Counted from the stretch's first letter, positions 15,347 to 23,711 are shown. The stretch is 64,000 nucleotides of DNA from Nostoc sp. ATCC 53789 (GCF_009873495.1 NZ_CP046705.1:62001-126000); one strand, 5' to 3'. Notes: generated by a model not told the origin, from the sequence alone. Program-made: numbers and translations.

Positions 15347-17008
15347 ATGATCCGCAAGAAAATTCCAGCAGAAGCTTTAACCAACTTGCGTCATCGACTT
15401 GATATGTTACCAAGCCGTTGCCAAGAACGTCGGCAACTCATGGAAGAAACAGCTTCATTGTATGGAGTGTCTATTGATACTCTATATCGTGCTTTGCGTA
15501 ACTCATCACGCCCCAAATCGATCAACCGTTCAGATAGCGGGACACCTCGAAAGCTATCACAGGCGGAAATGGAACTTTACTGTGAAGTCATTGCAGCAAC
15601 GAAAATCCGCACTTGCAACAAGAAAGGGCGGCACGTCTCCACTGCACGGGCGATTGAACTTTTAGAAGATTTCGGGATGAACACCCCACAAGGTTTTATC
15701 AAACCACCCAAGGGGTTGTTAACTAAAGCCACTGTCAACCGTTATTTGAAAACATGGGGCTACGACCATCTCACAATGACTCGTCAACCGCCTGCGGTAC
15801 GTTTTCAAGCAACTCACAGTAATGAATGTTGGCATTTCGACCTTAGCCCGTCCGATTTAAAACACGTAAAGCAGCCCTTATGGGTGGAAACGGGTAAAGG
15901 GAATCCGCTATTGATGCTTTATAGTGTCGTTGATGACCGCAGTGGTGTGTGTTACCAGGAATACCATTGTGTTTATGGAGAGGATGTAACAGCAGCGTTG
16001 CGCTTCCTATTTAATGCAATGACGGCTTCCACCTCGGATGGATGCCCCTTCCAGGGAATTCCTGAGATGATCTATACGGACAACGGGCCAATTGCCAAAA
16101 GCCATGTATTTCAAAATGTGATGGACTGCCTGGGAATCAAGCTTGCTAGCCATCTGCCTGCGGGTAAAGATGGGAGAAGGGTAACGGCTCGCTCCAAAGG
16201 AAAAGTGGAAAGACCGTTCCGGACAGTCAAAGAAGCCCATGAGACTCTGTATCATTTTCACGAACCAGAAAACGAAGTTGAGGCTAACCTATGGCTACGG
16301 CAGTATCTGCTAAATTATAACGACCAAAAACACCGTACAGAAGCGCACTCACGCTTAGAGGATTGGTTGCGAAATCTGCCAAAAAGCGGAATCAGGCAGA
16401 TGTGTAGTTGGGAACGATTTTGTACTTTTGCCCGCGAACCGCAACGAAGGAAAGTGGATGCAACAGCCAGAGTATCAGTTGAGGGCGTGGCTTATGAAGT
16501 AAACCCAGACTTAGCAGGCGAAACTGTGGTGCTGTGGTGGGGTCTTTTTGATAACGAATTATATGTAGAGAAAGGCGACCAACGCTATGGCCCATTTTAC
16601 CCAGTTGATGGGCCTATCCCCTTGCATCGCTATCGCAAACACAAGAAAACTAAAACCGAAGAACGGGCAGACCGGATTGCAGATTTAGCTCTTAAGCTGG
16701 GCTTGCCACGAACTGCCTTGGATAAAAACGCGGATCTGCAATTTTTGGTGGATAAGTACAAGGAAATTGAGCCAACTGTCACACCTTTTAAAGACCCAGA
16801 CCCGTTCCAAGAATTTACTTATCCCACTGTATTATTCGCTAAACTGGCGATTTCAGATTATCTCGCTAAACCTTTGGCGAAATTATCCACTGAACAAATT
16901 GCCTTTATTGATGGGCTGCTAGCTGAGACTTTGAATAAAAAAGTGATTATTGAACGAGTACGGCAGTATTTCCACTCGAACAAAGGAGGGCAGCAAAATG
17001 CTCACTGA
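15347..17008 (+). CDS. DDE transposase of Tn-3 (TnsB/TniA/MuA-like), 553 aa
   Basis: Retroviral-integrase-fold transposase. An N-terminal helix-turn-helix region (MEETASLYGVSIDTLYRALR) is followed by a second DNA-binding region, then the catalytic core with Asp165 (WHFDLSPSD), Asp245 (IYTDNGP) and Glu288 (SKGKVERPF), and a Mu-transposase C-terminal beta barrel (RVSVEGVAYEVNPDLAGE). The size matches TniA and Tn552-type transposases (about 480-560 aa). The 3' end overlaps the ATPase gene by 11 bp. Sequence motifs differ from both TnsAB proteins in the window, so this is a separate lineage. Confidence 0.9.
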   Translation: MIRKKIPAEALTNLRHRLDMLPSRCQERRQLMEETASLYGVSIDTLYRALRNSSRPKSINRSDSGTPRKLSQAEMELYCEVIAATKIRTCNKKGRHVSTARAIELLEDFGMNTPQGFIKPPKGLLTKATVNRYLKTWGYDHLTMTRQPPAVRFQATHSNECWHFDLSPSDLKHVKQPLWVETGKGNPLLMLYSVVDDRSGVCYQEYHCVYGEDVTAALRFLFNAMTASTSDGCPFQGIPEMIYTDNGPIAKSHVFQNVMDCLGIKLASHLPAGKDGRRVTARSKGKVERPFRTVKEAHETLYHFHEPENEVEANLWLRQYLLNYNDQKHRTEAHSRLEDWLRNLPKSGIRQMCSWERFCTFAREPQRRKVDATARVSVEGVAYEVNPDLAGETVVLWWGLFDNELYVEKGDQRYGPFYPVDGPIPLHRYRKHKKTKTEERADRIADLALKLGLPRTALDKNADLQFLVDKYKEIEPTVTPFKDPDPFQEFTYPTVLFAKLAISDYLAKPLAKLSTEQIAFIDGLLAETLNKKVIIERVRQYFHSNKGGQQNAH

Positions 17009-17969
17009 AGTAATGGAACACTTTCGTTTGGTCAAGGAATTTCCCAAGGCTGGTTACTACGAAACAGACCATCAAAAGCAAATGTTCAAAGACATTAAAG
17101 CTGCCATCCATTCAGGGAAACTGATTGCCATAACGGGAATTATTGGGTGTGGCAAGACGACTACTTTACGACGCTTGTTTGATGTTTTGGAGAAAGAAGG
17201 TAAGATTCTAGTCTCGAAGTCCCTTTCTGTAGATAAAGAACGGGCGACACTGCCAACACTTATTGCTGCTTTATTCTACGATTTATCCACAGATAAGGAA
17301 ATTAAAATCCCTAAAGACGGTGAAAAACGGGAACGGGAACTACGCGACCTGATTAGAAAAGGTAAAAAGTCAGTAGCACTGTTTGTTGATGAGGCTCATG
17401 ACCTTCATTACAGTACCCTGACGGGACTCAAACGTTTAATCGAAGTAGTTGAAGACGGTGGTGGCACACTTTCAGTGGTGCTGGCTGGTCATCCCAAACT
17501 GAAAAATGATCTGCGCCGTCCGACTATGGAAGAAATCGGTTATCGAGCAACAGTCTTCTCCTTGGAAGGCATTGTTGGCAATCAGCGAGAATATATTGAA
17601 TGGCTAGTATCTGAATGCACTATCTCTGATACTCCAATTGGTGAAATATTGGAGGCGGAAGCTATTGAATTACTTGCCACGCGGCTCTTGACACCACTAC
17701 AAATTGAGCAACATTTGACACTAGCTTTGGAGGCGGCGTACCGAGTCGCGGTCAAACCTGTGACTACGGTGATTGTGGAGTCAGTTCTGTCAAAGCAAAT
17801 TGACGATTTGGAACCCACTCTCACAAGGCATGGCTATGACGTGAGGGGCTTGGCGGAACAGTTCAATGCCAAGCCGGCTGAAATTAAATCGCTGTTTCGC
17901 GGACAACTTGATCCCACTCGTGCGCGTGAATTACAAGAGCAAATGCTAGCTGCGGGGTTGCCACTTTAA
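16998..17969 (+). CDS. AAA+ ATPase of Tn-3 (TniB/MuB/ExeA-like), 323 aa
   Basis: ATPase partner of the transposase, likely the target-DNA-binding factor. The start is the ATG at 16998 because an AAAGGAGGG Shine-Dalgarno lies 7 nt upstream; the frame is open further 5' but overlaps the transposase. Walker A is GIIGCGKT (47-54) and Walker B ALFVDEAHD (127-135). The layout resembles ExeA-type AAA_22 ATPases and TniB rather than the TnsC of Tn-1 and Tn-2. No TniQ-type gene follows; the right inverted repeat starts 83 bp later. Confidence 0.9.
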   Translation: MLTEVMEHFRLVKEFPKAGYYETDHQKQMFKDIKAAIHSGKLIAITGIIGCGKTTTLRRLFDVLEKEGKILVSKSLSVDKERATLPTLIAALFYDLSTDKEIKIPKDGEKRERELRDLIRKGKKSVALFVDEAHDLHYSTLTGLKRLIEVVEDGGGTLSVVLAGHPKLKNDLRRPTMEEIGYRATVFSLEGIVGNQREYIEWLVSECTISDTPIGEILEAEAIELLATRLLTPLQIEQHLTLALEAAYRVAVKPVTTVIVESVLSKQIDDLEPTLTRHGYDVRGLAEQFNAKPAEIKSLFRGQLDPTRARELQEQMLAAGLPL

Positions 17970-18051
17970 TTATTGGTCATATTTAGTACATTAAATCTTT
18001 TTCATCTCGATACTCTTGCAGACAAGCATACCCACCGCTTTATCTGCATCT

Positions 18052-18222
18052 GGCTTATTTGCAATTAATTTGAGCCAAGTCGGATGATTGCAAGCCCGTT
18101 GCAAATAATAATGAGTCTGTTTGCAATTAATGTGAGCCGAAGTGTAATCTTATTTGCAATTAATGTGAGCCAACAATTTTCTTGTTTGCAAGCCGGAGCG
18201 TTTATGTTTGCGAGCCGCAACA
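18052..18222. repeat. Tn-3 right inverted repeat
   Basis: Complement of the left repeat with seven mismatches over 171 bp; contains the GGCTCACATTAATTGCAAA copies and the terminal CCGCAACA. It contributes the aberrant last 53 codons of the truncated tnsC frame. Confidence 0.88.
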
Positions 18223-18228
18223 TATAGC

Positions 18229-18871
18229 GTTCCAAATGAATATCTTGGCTGCGTCGGCATAGTTGAGCGCTGAGATTACGAAGTATTAATAATTCATAAG
18301 TACCTGCAAGTATAAACTGTACGCGAGTAATATTAGCTAGCGATTTAATACAGTCAGTTTGGTCGCGTAATTTCCGCCCACTAGCAACCTTGCTCAAGTT
18401 TTGTGCCTCATCAATATAAAAAACTTTGAGTCTGCGGTGACGTAATGCACTTTCAACAGACATCCTCAACTTTAAATTGGTCATTCTCTGAGAAATTGGT
18501 AATTCAATACATGGGTCTTTTAATACAGTTAAAGCACGTAAATAAAAATCTTTCCAATCAAAATTGCTGAACTCAGGTGTAACTGTTTCGACACCAGCAA
18601 TCGGGATAAAACCTTTATCTCGTTCCATATCTGGTCGCGTTGCTTCTAGCAACTTTTGAGTCATACGACGTAGTAAGGTAGTTTTACCAACACCTGTTGG
18701 CCCGAACAAAAACATGAGTGAAGTTGCAGCAGGCTCTTCAACAGTGAGCATGAGCTTTTGCGAGGCTGACAGCAATTTCGGATGCGCCATTGTGTAATTT
18801 TTAAAGTAAGCAATCCTTTCAGGAATAGATTGCTCAAGTAGTTGCTTAGGAAAGCCTTCTTCGTCACTCAT
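18229..18871 (-). pseudogene. tnsC: 5' part of tnsC of Tn-2, interrupted by Tn-3
   Basis: Encodes the first 214 residues of TnsC with Walker A GPTGVGKT and Walker B YIDEAQ intact. The frame then enters Tn-3 and ends at 18065 after about 54 foreign residues, so a 268-aa truncated ATPase core could be made. The missing C-terminal 150 residues normally carry the arginine-finger side and TniQ/TnsAB contacts. The start overlaps the tnsAB stop (TGATG), as in Tn-1. Confidence 0.9.
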
Positions 18872-21645
18872 CAGAACTCTCCATAGTATTCTAGGGATAC
18901 TAATTTAGTATCTTTTATGTCCATTAATTGGTCGGTTTCTAAATAATTATTTTCCGATTCAAGCAAATTAACTTCAGATGAATTATTCTCAAAATCTGAG
19001 TGAAGCTGATCAGAAACACATCTAACTTTAGACGGGTCTTCAATCAGTTGTAAAACGCTTTTATTCTCAGCATTTTTTAGACGCTGTAATAGGAATTTTT
19101 CTTCTGTTAACTCAACAGAGTTAAGGAACTGAACTAACTCTCGGTCTGAGTTAATAAAATTATGCCCTTGTAGTCGTTTGCGAGCTAACAGTTCTGCACT
19201 AACTAATTGAATTTCCTTTTCTGAGCGTCCTTTAAAGTATTGGTAGTACTTTGAGATACACTCTACCCATTGTCCCTGAACTAAGGCATAAGCAATTCCA
19301 GCATCCCAGGGGTCATATCTAACATCAACTGATGTGAATTCAATTTCCGGATTGCGGAATTCATTATTCCAGTAGTAAATGTTATGAATTTTCACTCCCT
19401 GACCTGGTTGGACTTTGCGTTTACTTTGTTGGGGCGCGGGTAAAGTGAGAATACGAAAGATGTTGTCATATTCTACTCGTCTGTGCAGTCTGCTACCACC
19501 AAATGCAATTCCGACATTGAAGGCATCACTAGGTGTTTGTCCTAGTGCTGGAGGTTCGCGTTGGTCATATACCTCGTAACCCCACGATAAAAGAGCCGAA
19601 TATAAGTCAATTAGCGTCCACACTGCCTGTTTTGAGGGACTAACAGATTTAGTCACACATCGGTGTTTTTTTGTAAGTTGGGTATTGCCAAGCAATTCAT
19701 AAATCAGTTGGGTATTGGCAGTTCCAAATAGTCTTTCCACGACTGAGCCGAATCGAGGATAAGCAGGTGGGCGATGTTTTTTGGTACAAGCATAAGTTGC
19801 CAAAAGTTGCTCAAAATAATGGCTGTGGAACTCGGCACCATTATCTACAACTATTGTTTGTGGAAATCTCTTGAACCTCATCACGCAAATGCGGATGACC
19901 ATCAATATTGAACGGTAACTTGGCTCTTCAAAGGTGAGATATATCGCTAATAATCGTCGGCTATAGGCATCTACCATGAAGGTGGCCCACGGACGACCTA
20001 AATTTTTATACTTAGTATCGCCAATATCTAAATGGCAATTGCTCAAGTTTTGCAATGAACTTACTAATTCAATGTCAAGTTGAGTATGGTCAATGTGAAC
20101 TATTTCAAAAGGACGTTCTCCGTGAGTTGGAGTTGTTAACTCTAACTGCCAATCGAAGTCTAATTTTTGTATTGCTGCTCGTCTTCCCTGACGTTTTAAT
20201 GTCTGCTCATAACCCGAACGACGTTGAATTTCCAAACAAAATCGATTAAAACTAGGTGGGTTAATTTTCGGAGATTGGGATTCACAGGCAATTCGGAAAG
20301 ATTCATAGACCCTGAGTCGCCCTCGTTGTTTAAGGGTTTCGTAGTTCTCACTAATAAATGTAGTCATGAATTCCTGTACCCGCAGGTCTAGTCTTGGCTT
20401 GTAATTACCTTTGTTAGTGTTTTTGGGCAATAATCCTACAAAACCATTGCCATAAATTTCAGTTGCTTGTTGATAAGCTTTACGCCAGCGCCGAATTGTG
20501 CGGGTAATTCCCACTGGAGGATGGCTAGAAAGGTAAGGCGATAATTGAGTGTAGCGGTGATTAGCTTCTACAATATCTTGCGGTTTCGCGTGACGCAGTA
20601 ATTCCTCTAGCTGCTGTTGTTTTGCTGTACTTTGAATAGGTGCAACAGTTATTTTACCGTCTTGGATCAGTTGAAAAACTGTAGCATTTGGCAGTTCTAC
20701 AAACTTCCCATCTGTCCTGAGTAATCCTGTTGTTGTTGTTCCTGTGTTTACAACATCCCAGGATTCACCATCCCAAGACAGAGATTTACCAACCGCAATT
20801 TCAACGGATTGAAGGTTGCTAGGTATACTACTTGGCTTGACGGATGTTATTCGTTCGTAAGCGAGTGCTATTTCCCGGTTGGCAAAAACTTTTACTTGTT
20901 CAGGTTCGGATAATCTAGCTGTATTTAAGTTGACATAGATTTGCTCAGTTGCAATTAAAGTATAAATGTCATCTAAGCTGGCTTTTTGGTATGCGATTTT
21001 AATCAAATCCGCTAACAGTATGCCTGGATTTGTTTTTACTATCGCTAATACTTTTCTGATTACTTGATTATCTACTGCAACTGGTTCTAGATTCAAGTAA
21101 TCTTCCAACCAGATAAAGTTCTGCTGAAATATCCAGCAAATTAAAGCGCTCGACCACACCCGGAACTCAAGACCAAATTTCTGTGCATAATTTTCTCCTG
21201 GTGGACATCGCCAAATACCATTTTCGTCTTGTTGATAGCGGTTTGGGCTTGCAGCAGAAAGTTTTACTAATTCTTGTTCTGATTTACATTCTTCCCAAAA
21301 CGCTGAGTTATTACTGATAATAAAGAAATCAGGTGTGTATAGATGGCGGTTGTTTCTACCACTTAAAGATTGATAACAAAGTTCAATAGCTGGTGGTTGG
21401 TCGTAATATTCCAGAACATCTGGGTTATGTTCAAGTTCGTATATCCTAGCTAATTCGTGCCGATGAGACTCAAAACTTATTGTTACCCCCATTTTTCTGC
21501 TAGGGTAGAAACCAGATACATTTCCTCTGCCACCTTGGACTCGCCGTGATGGTTTTTCTGCACGGATTTGTCTGATTACCTCACTTGCCGATTGACTTAA
21601 GTTGAGGCTTTTACACCAGTCGCCAAATTCTTGAGAGTTCATCAT
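18871..21645 (-). CDS. tnsAB: TnsA-TnsB fusion transposase of Tn-2, 924 aa
   Basis: One protein carries both cutting activities. The TnsA part has YTPDFFII (Asp106) and WEECKSE (Glu119-x-Lys121). The TnsB part has an N-terminal segment (WDGESWDVVNTGTTTTGLL), a helix-turn-helix region (AKPQDIVEANHRYTQL) and a DDE core with Asp519 (VHIDHTQLD), Asp601 (VVDNGAEF) and Glu637 (SVVERLFG), with the usual 35-residue spacing. The start at 21645 (MMNSQEFGDWCK) matches the Tn-1 homologue and has GAGG 11 nt upstream; the frame is open to 21780 but that part is not conserved. Fused TnsAB proteins are known from cyanobacterial type I-B2 CRISPR transposons; here no cas genes accompany it. Confidence 0.93.
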   Translation of the reverse strand: MMNSQEFGDWCKSLNLSQSASEVIRQIRAEKPSRRVQGGRGNVSGFYPSRKMGVTISFESHRHELARIYELEHNPDVLEYYDQPPAIELCYQSLSGRNNRHLYTPDFFIISNNSAFWEECKSEQELVKLSAASPNRYQQDENGIWRCPPGENYAQKFGLEFRVWSSALICWIFQQNFIWLEDYLNLEPVAVDNQVIRKVLAIVKTNPGILLADLIKIAYQKASLDDIYTLIATEQIYVNLNTARLSEPEQVKVFANREIALAYERITSVKPSSIPSNLQSVEIAVGKSLSWDGESWDVVNTGTTTTGLLRTDGKFVELPNATVFQLIQDGKITVAPIQSTAKQQQLEELLRHAKPQDIVEANHRYTQLSPYLSSHPPVGITRTIRRWRKAYQQATEIYGNGFVGLLPKNTNKGNYKPRLDLRVQEFMTTFISENYETLKQRGRLRVYESFRIACESQSPKINPPSFNRFCLEIQRRSGYEQTLKRQGRRAAIQKLDFDWQLELTTPTHGERPFEIVHIDHTQLDIELVSSLQNLSNCHLDIGDTKYKNLGRPWATFMVDAYSRRLLAIYLTFEEPSYRSILMVIRICVMRFKRFPQTIVVDNGAEFHSHYFEQLLATYACTKKHRPPAYPRFGSVVERLFGTANTQLIYELLGNTQLTKKHRCVTKSVSPSKQAVWTLIDLYSALLSWGYEVYDQREPPALGQTPSDAFNVGIAFGGSRLHRRVEYDNIFRILTLPAPQQSKRKVQPGQGVKIHNIYYWNNEFRNPEIEFTSVDVRYDPWDAGIAYALVQGQWVECISKYYQYFKGRSEKEIQLVSAELLARKRLQGHNFINSDRELVQFLNSVELTEEKFLLQRLKNAENKSVLQLIEDPSKVRCVSDQLHSDFENNSSEVNLLESENNYLETDQLMDIKDTKLVSLEYYGEF

Positions 21646-21779
21646 GAATTCGACCTCAACTTTCAAATGAGTCAGTTGCTTAATTCTGATTCTAAATTTA
21701 TCTAAACACAGGTGGTGATTTGCTAATATATATTGATTTAAAACTTTAAGATTGCTTATGTAAGTACAACTAGTGGACA

Positions 21780-21957
21780 ACTTTCAGCTGATTTTTCAAC
21801 TTGGTGACAATTTATGCTTTGATTTTTGACTTTGAGACAATTTTTGGCTGTATTCGTCTTATGGCATCAGAAATTTTCCTACGATAGTATCAGTGTTTCG
21901 CCTTCGATGCGGACAACTTATGCCTTGTCTATTGGACATATTGTGCTTAAAGTTACA
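21780..21957. repeat. Tn-2 right end with transposase sites
   Basis: Several GACAACTTATGC-like copies: GGACAACTTTCAG (about 21774), GACAATTTATGC (about 21805), GACAATTTTTGGC (about 21836), GGACAACTTATGCC (about 21911) and the terminal repeat ending AAGTTACA at 21957. Confidence 0.7.
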
Positions 21958-21962
21958 TATTT

Positions 21963-22003
21963 TCAAGTCGCAAGTCGGAGGTCGCAAGTCGCAAGTAAGA
22001 ATG
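21963..22003 (-). repeat. Short heptamer array (CGCAAGT units), inverted relative to 22558-22822
   Basis: Five degenerate units of CAAGTCG/GAGGTCG directly beside the Tn-2 target duplication. The units are the complement of the ACTTGCG units on the other side of the four-helix-bundle gene. Confidence 0.8.
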
Positions 22004-22100
22004 AAGAGTGCTGAGTTGAAAGACTGCCCACAAGGGACGGGGCATTTACCGAGTGTGGAAGTACCGAGTATGGTAAACAGAAGTAAAAAAGGTAAAAGCA

Positions 22101-22520
22101 GTGAGTGAAAATGGAGACAAAAGCATTAGTATCACTGACAGAACAAAAGCTTTTGCAATTAGAATTATCAAAGCTTGTAGCTTTCTTGATGAAAAACCGG
22201 GTGTTTGCCGTACCCTTTCTAAGCAAATGTTACGTTCTGGTACCAGTATTGGTGCTAATGTACACGAATCTCGTTCGGCTCAGTCTGATAAAGACTTCTT
22301 GCACAAAATGGAAATAGCTCTTAAGGAAGCGCGCGAAACTGAGTACTGGTTGGAAATTTTAATTGAATCTGAAGTTGTTGAAAAAGGTAAATTTGATTCG
22401 TTGCTTCAAGAAACTAAGGAAATAGTGAGGATACTCATTGCTTCAACTCGTAAAATTAAAGAGAGATTGAATGGCAGCAAATCCAACGGCAGAAGGATGG
22501 AGATGGCAAGCGAGAATTAA
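22101..22520 (+). CDS. Four-helix-bundle protein (23S rRNA intervening-sequence type), 139 aa
   Basis: Matches the family first seen encoded in 23S rRNA intervening sequences: SKQMLRSGTSIGANVHESRSAQSDKDFLHKMEIALKEARETEYWLEIL is the diagnostic core. The start is a GTG at 22101. The C-terminal tail (GSKSNGRRMEMASEN) is probably disordered. The molecular role of this family is not established; the protein forms pentameric helical bundles and may bind nucleic acid. It lies between two heptamer arrays of opposite orientation, which suggests that gene plus repeats form a unit. Confidence 0.9.
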   Translation: MSENGDKSISITDRTKAFAIRIIKACSFLDEKPGVCRTLSKQMLRSGTSIGANVHESRSAQSDKDFLHKMEIALKEARETEYWLEILIESEVVEKGKFDSLLQETKEIVRILIASTRKIKERLNGSKSNGRRMEMASEN

Positions 22521-22557
22521 TAATTTAACTCTGAATAGAGAATAAATATATTTTCAT

Positions 22558-22822
22558 TACTTGCGACCTGCGACTTACGACTTACGACTTGCGACTTGCG
22601 ACTTGCGACTTGCGACTTGCGACTTGCGACTTACGACTTACGACTTGCGACTTGCGACTTGCGACTTGCGACTTGCGACTTGCGACTTGCGACTTACGAC
22701 TTGCGACTTGCGACTTGCGACTTGCGACTTGCGACTTGCGACTTGCGACTTACGACTTGCGACTTGCGACTTGCGACTTGCGACTTGCGACTTACGACTT
22801 GCGACTTGCGACTTGCGACTTC
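22558..22822 (+). repeat. Heptamer tandem array, about 38 ACTTGCG/ACTTACG units
   Basis: A 265-bp run of 7-bp units, with ACTTGCG and the variant ACTTACG interspersed and one ACCTGCG near the start. Seven is not a multiple of three and no stop arises, so all three plus-strand frames are open and code a repeating RLATCDL peptide. This is the short tandemly repeated repetitive type known from heterocystous cyanobacteria. It is not a CRISPR array: there are no spacers. Confidence 0.95.
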
Positions 22823-22831
22823 CTTAAAACT

Positions 22832-23245
22832 ATGGCTCGTGATTTATTCCACAATATTGTGAGGTCTGCACTGGAAAAAGATGGTTGGTTAGTTACAGAT
22901 GACCCACTAAATATTCGGTGTGGTGGAGTTGATGTTCAGATTGATTTAGGTGCAGAACACCTAGTTGCTGCCCAAAAAGCTGGAGAAAAAATAGCAGTTG
23001 AAATCAAAAATTTTGTTAGTGCATCGAAGATTTCAGAATTTCACATGGCACTAGGACAATTTATTAATTATCGGACTGCATTACGTGCAGAAGAACCTTC
23101 GAGAAATTTATATTTAGCTGTACCATTGGTCACTTATAATGATTTTTTTAATTTGCCTTTTATTCAAACTGTAGTCAACGAAAACAAATTGAAGTTAATT
23201 ATTTATAACCTTGAAACTGAGGAAATAGATCAATGGATAAGTTAA
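22832..23245 (+). CDS. xisH: XisH-family protein, 137 aa
   Basis: Matches XisH, one of the factors needed with XisF for excision of the fdxN element in Anabaena; the fold is of the PD-(D/E)xK nuclease type (VDVQIDLGAEHL…KIAVEIKNF fits the motif). The start is the ATG at 22832 (MARDLFHN), the usual N-terminus. The heptamer array just upstream is open in the same frame back to 22589, so a 218-aa form is formally possible; no clear Shine-Dalgarno marks either start. It overlaps xisI by 13 bp. Many cyanobacteria carry XisH/XisI pairs away from any fdxN element, so the name does not prove an excision role. Confidence 0.88.
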   Translation: MARDLFHNIVRSALEKDGWLVTDDPLNIRCGGVDVQIDLGAEHLVAAQKAGEKIAVEIKNFVSASKISEFHMALGQFINYRTALRAEEPSRNLYLAVPLVTYNDFFNLPFIQTVVNENKLKLIIYNLETEEIDQWIS

Positions 23246-23568
23246 ATGAATACCGCACAAAAGTTAAGCAATTATTAACTAAGTATATCGAGTACAAGCC
23301 TAGTTATGGAGATGTAGAAGTCGAACAGATTTTTGACGTAGAGTATGACCATTATCAAATTATTAGCATTGGATGGAACAATCAAAAACGGATCTATGGC
23401 CCAATAATGCACCTAGATATCAAAAATAATAAAATTTGGATTCAACAAAATACAACGGAAGTAGATATTGCTTTAGAATTGATAGGAATGGGTGTACCTA
23501 AACAAGATATTGTTATCGGTTTTCATACTCCTAAAATGCGCCAACTATCGGAATTTGCTGTGGAATAA
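23233..23568 (+). CDS. xisI: XisI-family protein, 111 aa
   Basis: Matches XisI: MDKLNEYRTKVKQLLTKYIEYKPSYGDVEVEQIFD, then HYQIISIGWNNQKRIYGPIMHLDIKNNKIWIQQNTTE and a C-terminal IGFHTPKMRQLSEFAVE. The start ATG lies within the xisH 3' end (13-bp overlap), so the two are translationally coupled and probably form a complex. No XisF-type serine recombinase is seen in the window; the recombinases here are tyrosine type. Confidence 0.9.
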   Translation: MDKLNEYRTKVKQLLTKYIEYKPSYGDVEVEQIFDVEYDHYQIISIGWNNQKRIYGPIMHLDIKNNKIWIQQNTTEVDIALELIGMGVPKQDIVIGFHTPKMRQLSEFAVE

Positions 23569-23711
23569 ACATGATGCAAAATGCAGAATCTTTGCCACTA
23601 TTTCGATTGAGCATATATTAGTCAATAGAGAGCTATGAGGTAGCAAAAGGATTACTTTACGTTGTATAAAATCGTGTAAAATTTTGTTGTGATAGCCACA
23701 AGTTGTCAATC

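Larger units (their letters stand above)
14000..18222 (+). mobile_element. Tn-3: Mu/Tn552-like transposon with tyrosine recombinase, nested in tnsC
   Basis: Terminal inverted repeats of about 171 bp (14000-14170 and 18052-18222) start TGTTGCGGCTCGCAAACATA; the outer 48 bp are identical and I count seven mismatches in the rest. The target duplication is TATAGC at 13994-13999 and 18223-18228. The element is 4223 bp and encodes a divergent tyrosine recombinase, a DDE transposase and an AAA+ ATPase, with no TniQ and no TnsA. It sits cleanly inside tnsC of Tn-2, whose frame is restored on removal. Confidence 0.93.
12518..21957 (-). mobile_element. Tn-2: second Tn7-like transposon (TnsAB-TnsC-TniQ), carrying Tn-3
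   Basis: The left end TGTGACTTTAGCCATAAGTT (12518) pairs with the right end TGTAACTTTAAGCACAATAT (complement, ending 21957). A perfect 5-bp duplication TATTT flanks it at 12513-12517 and 21958-21962. Without the 4223-bp Tn-3 and its 6-bp duplication it is about 5.2 kb, the same gene set as Tn-1. Its end repeats contain GACAACTTATGC, different from those of Tn-1, so each transposase probably recognises only its own ends. The left duplication overlaps that of Tn-1 by three bases. Confidence 0.93.

Noticed and set aside
14058-18064. A CRISPR-associated (Cas12k or Cascade) transposon
   Set aside because: No Cas protein or repeat-spacer array occurs anywhere in the transposon block.
21645-21780. 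N-terminal 45-residue extension of TnsAB of Tn-2
   Set aside because: Not conserved in Tn-1, whereas MMNSQEFGDWC aligns with the Tn-1 start and has a ribosome site.
22558-22822. CRISPR array
   Set aside because: Units are 7 bp, contiguous and without spacers; this is a short tandem repeat.
22561-22862. Repeat-coded proteins in the heptamer array
   Set aside because: All three frames are open only because the unit contains no stop; there is no independent sign of coding.
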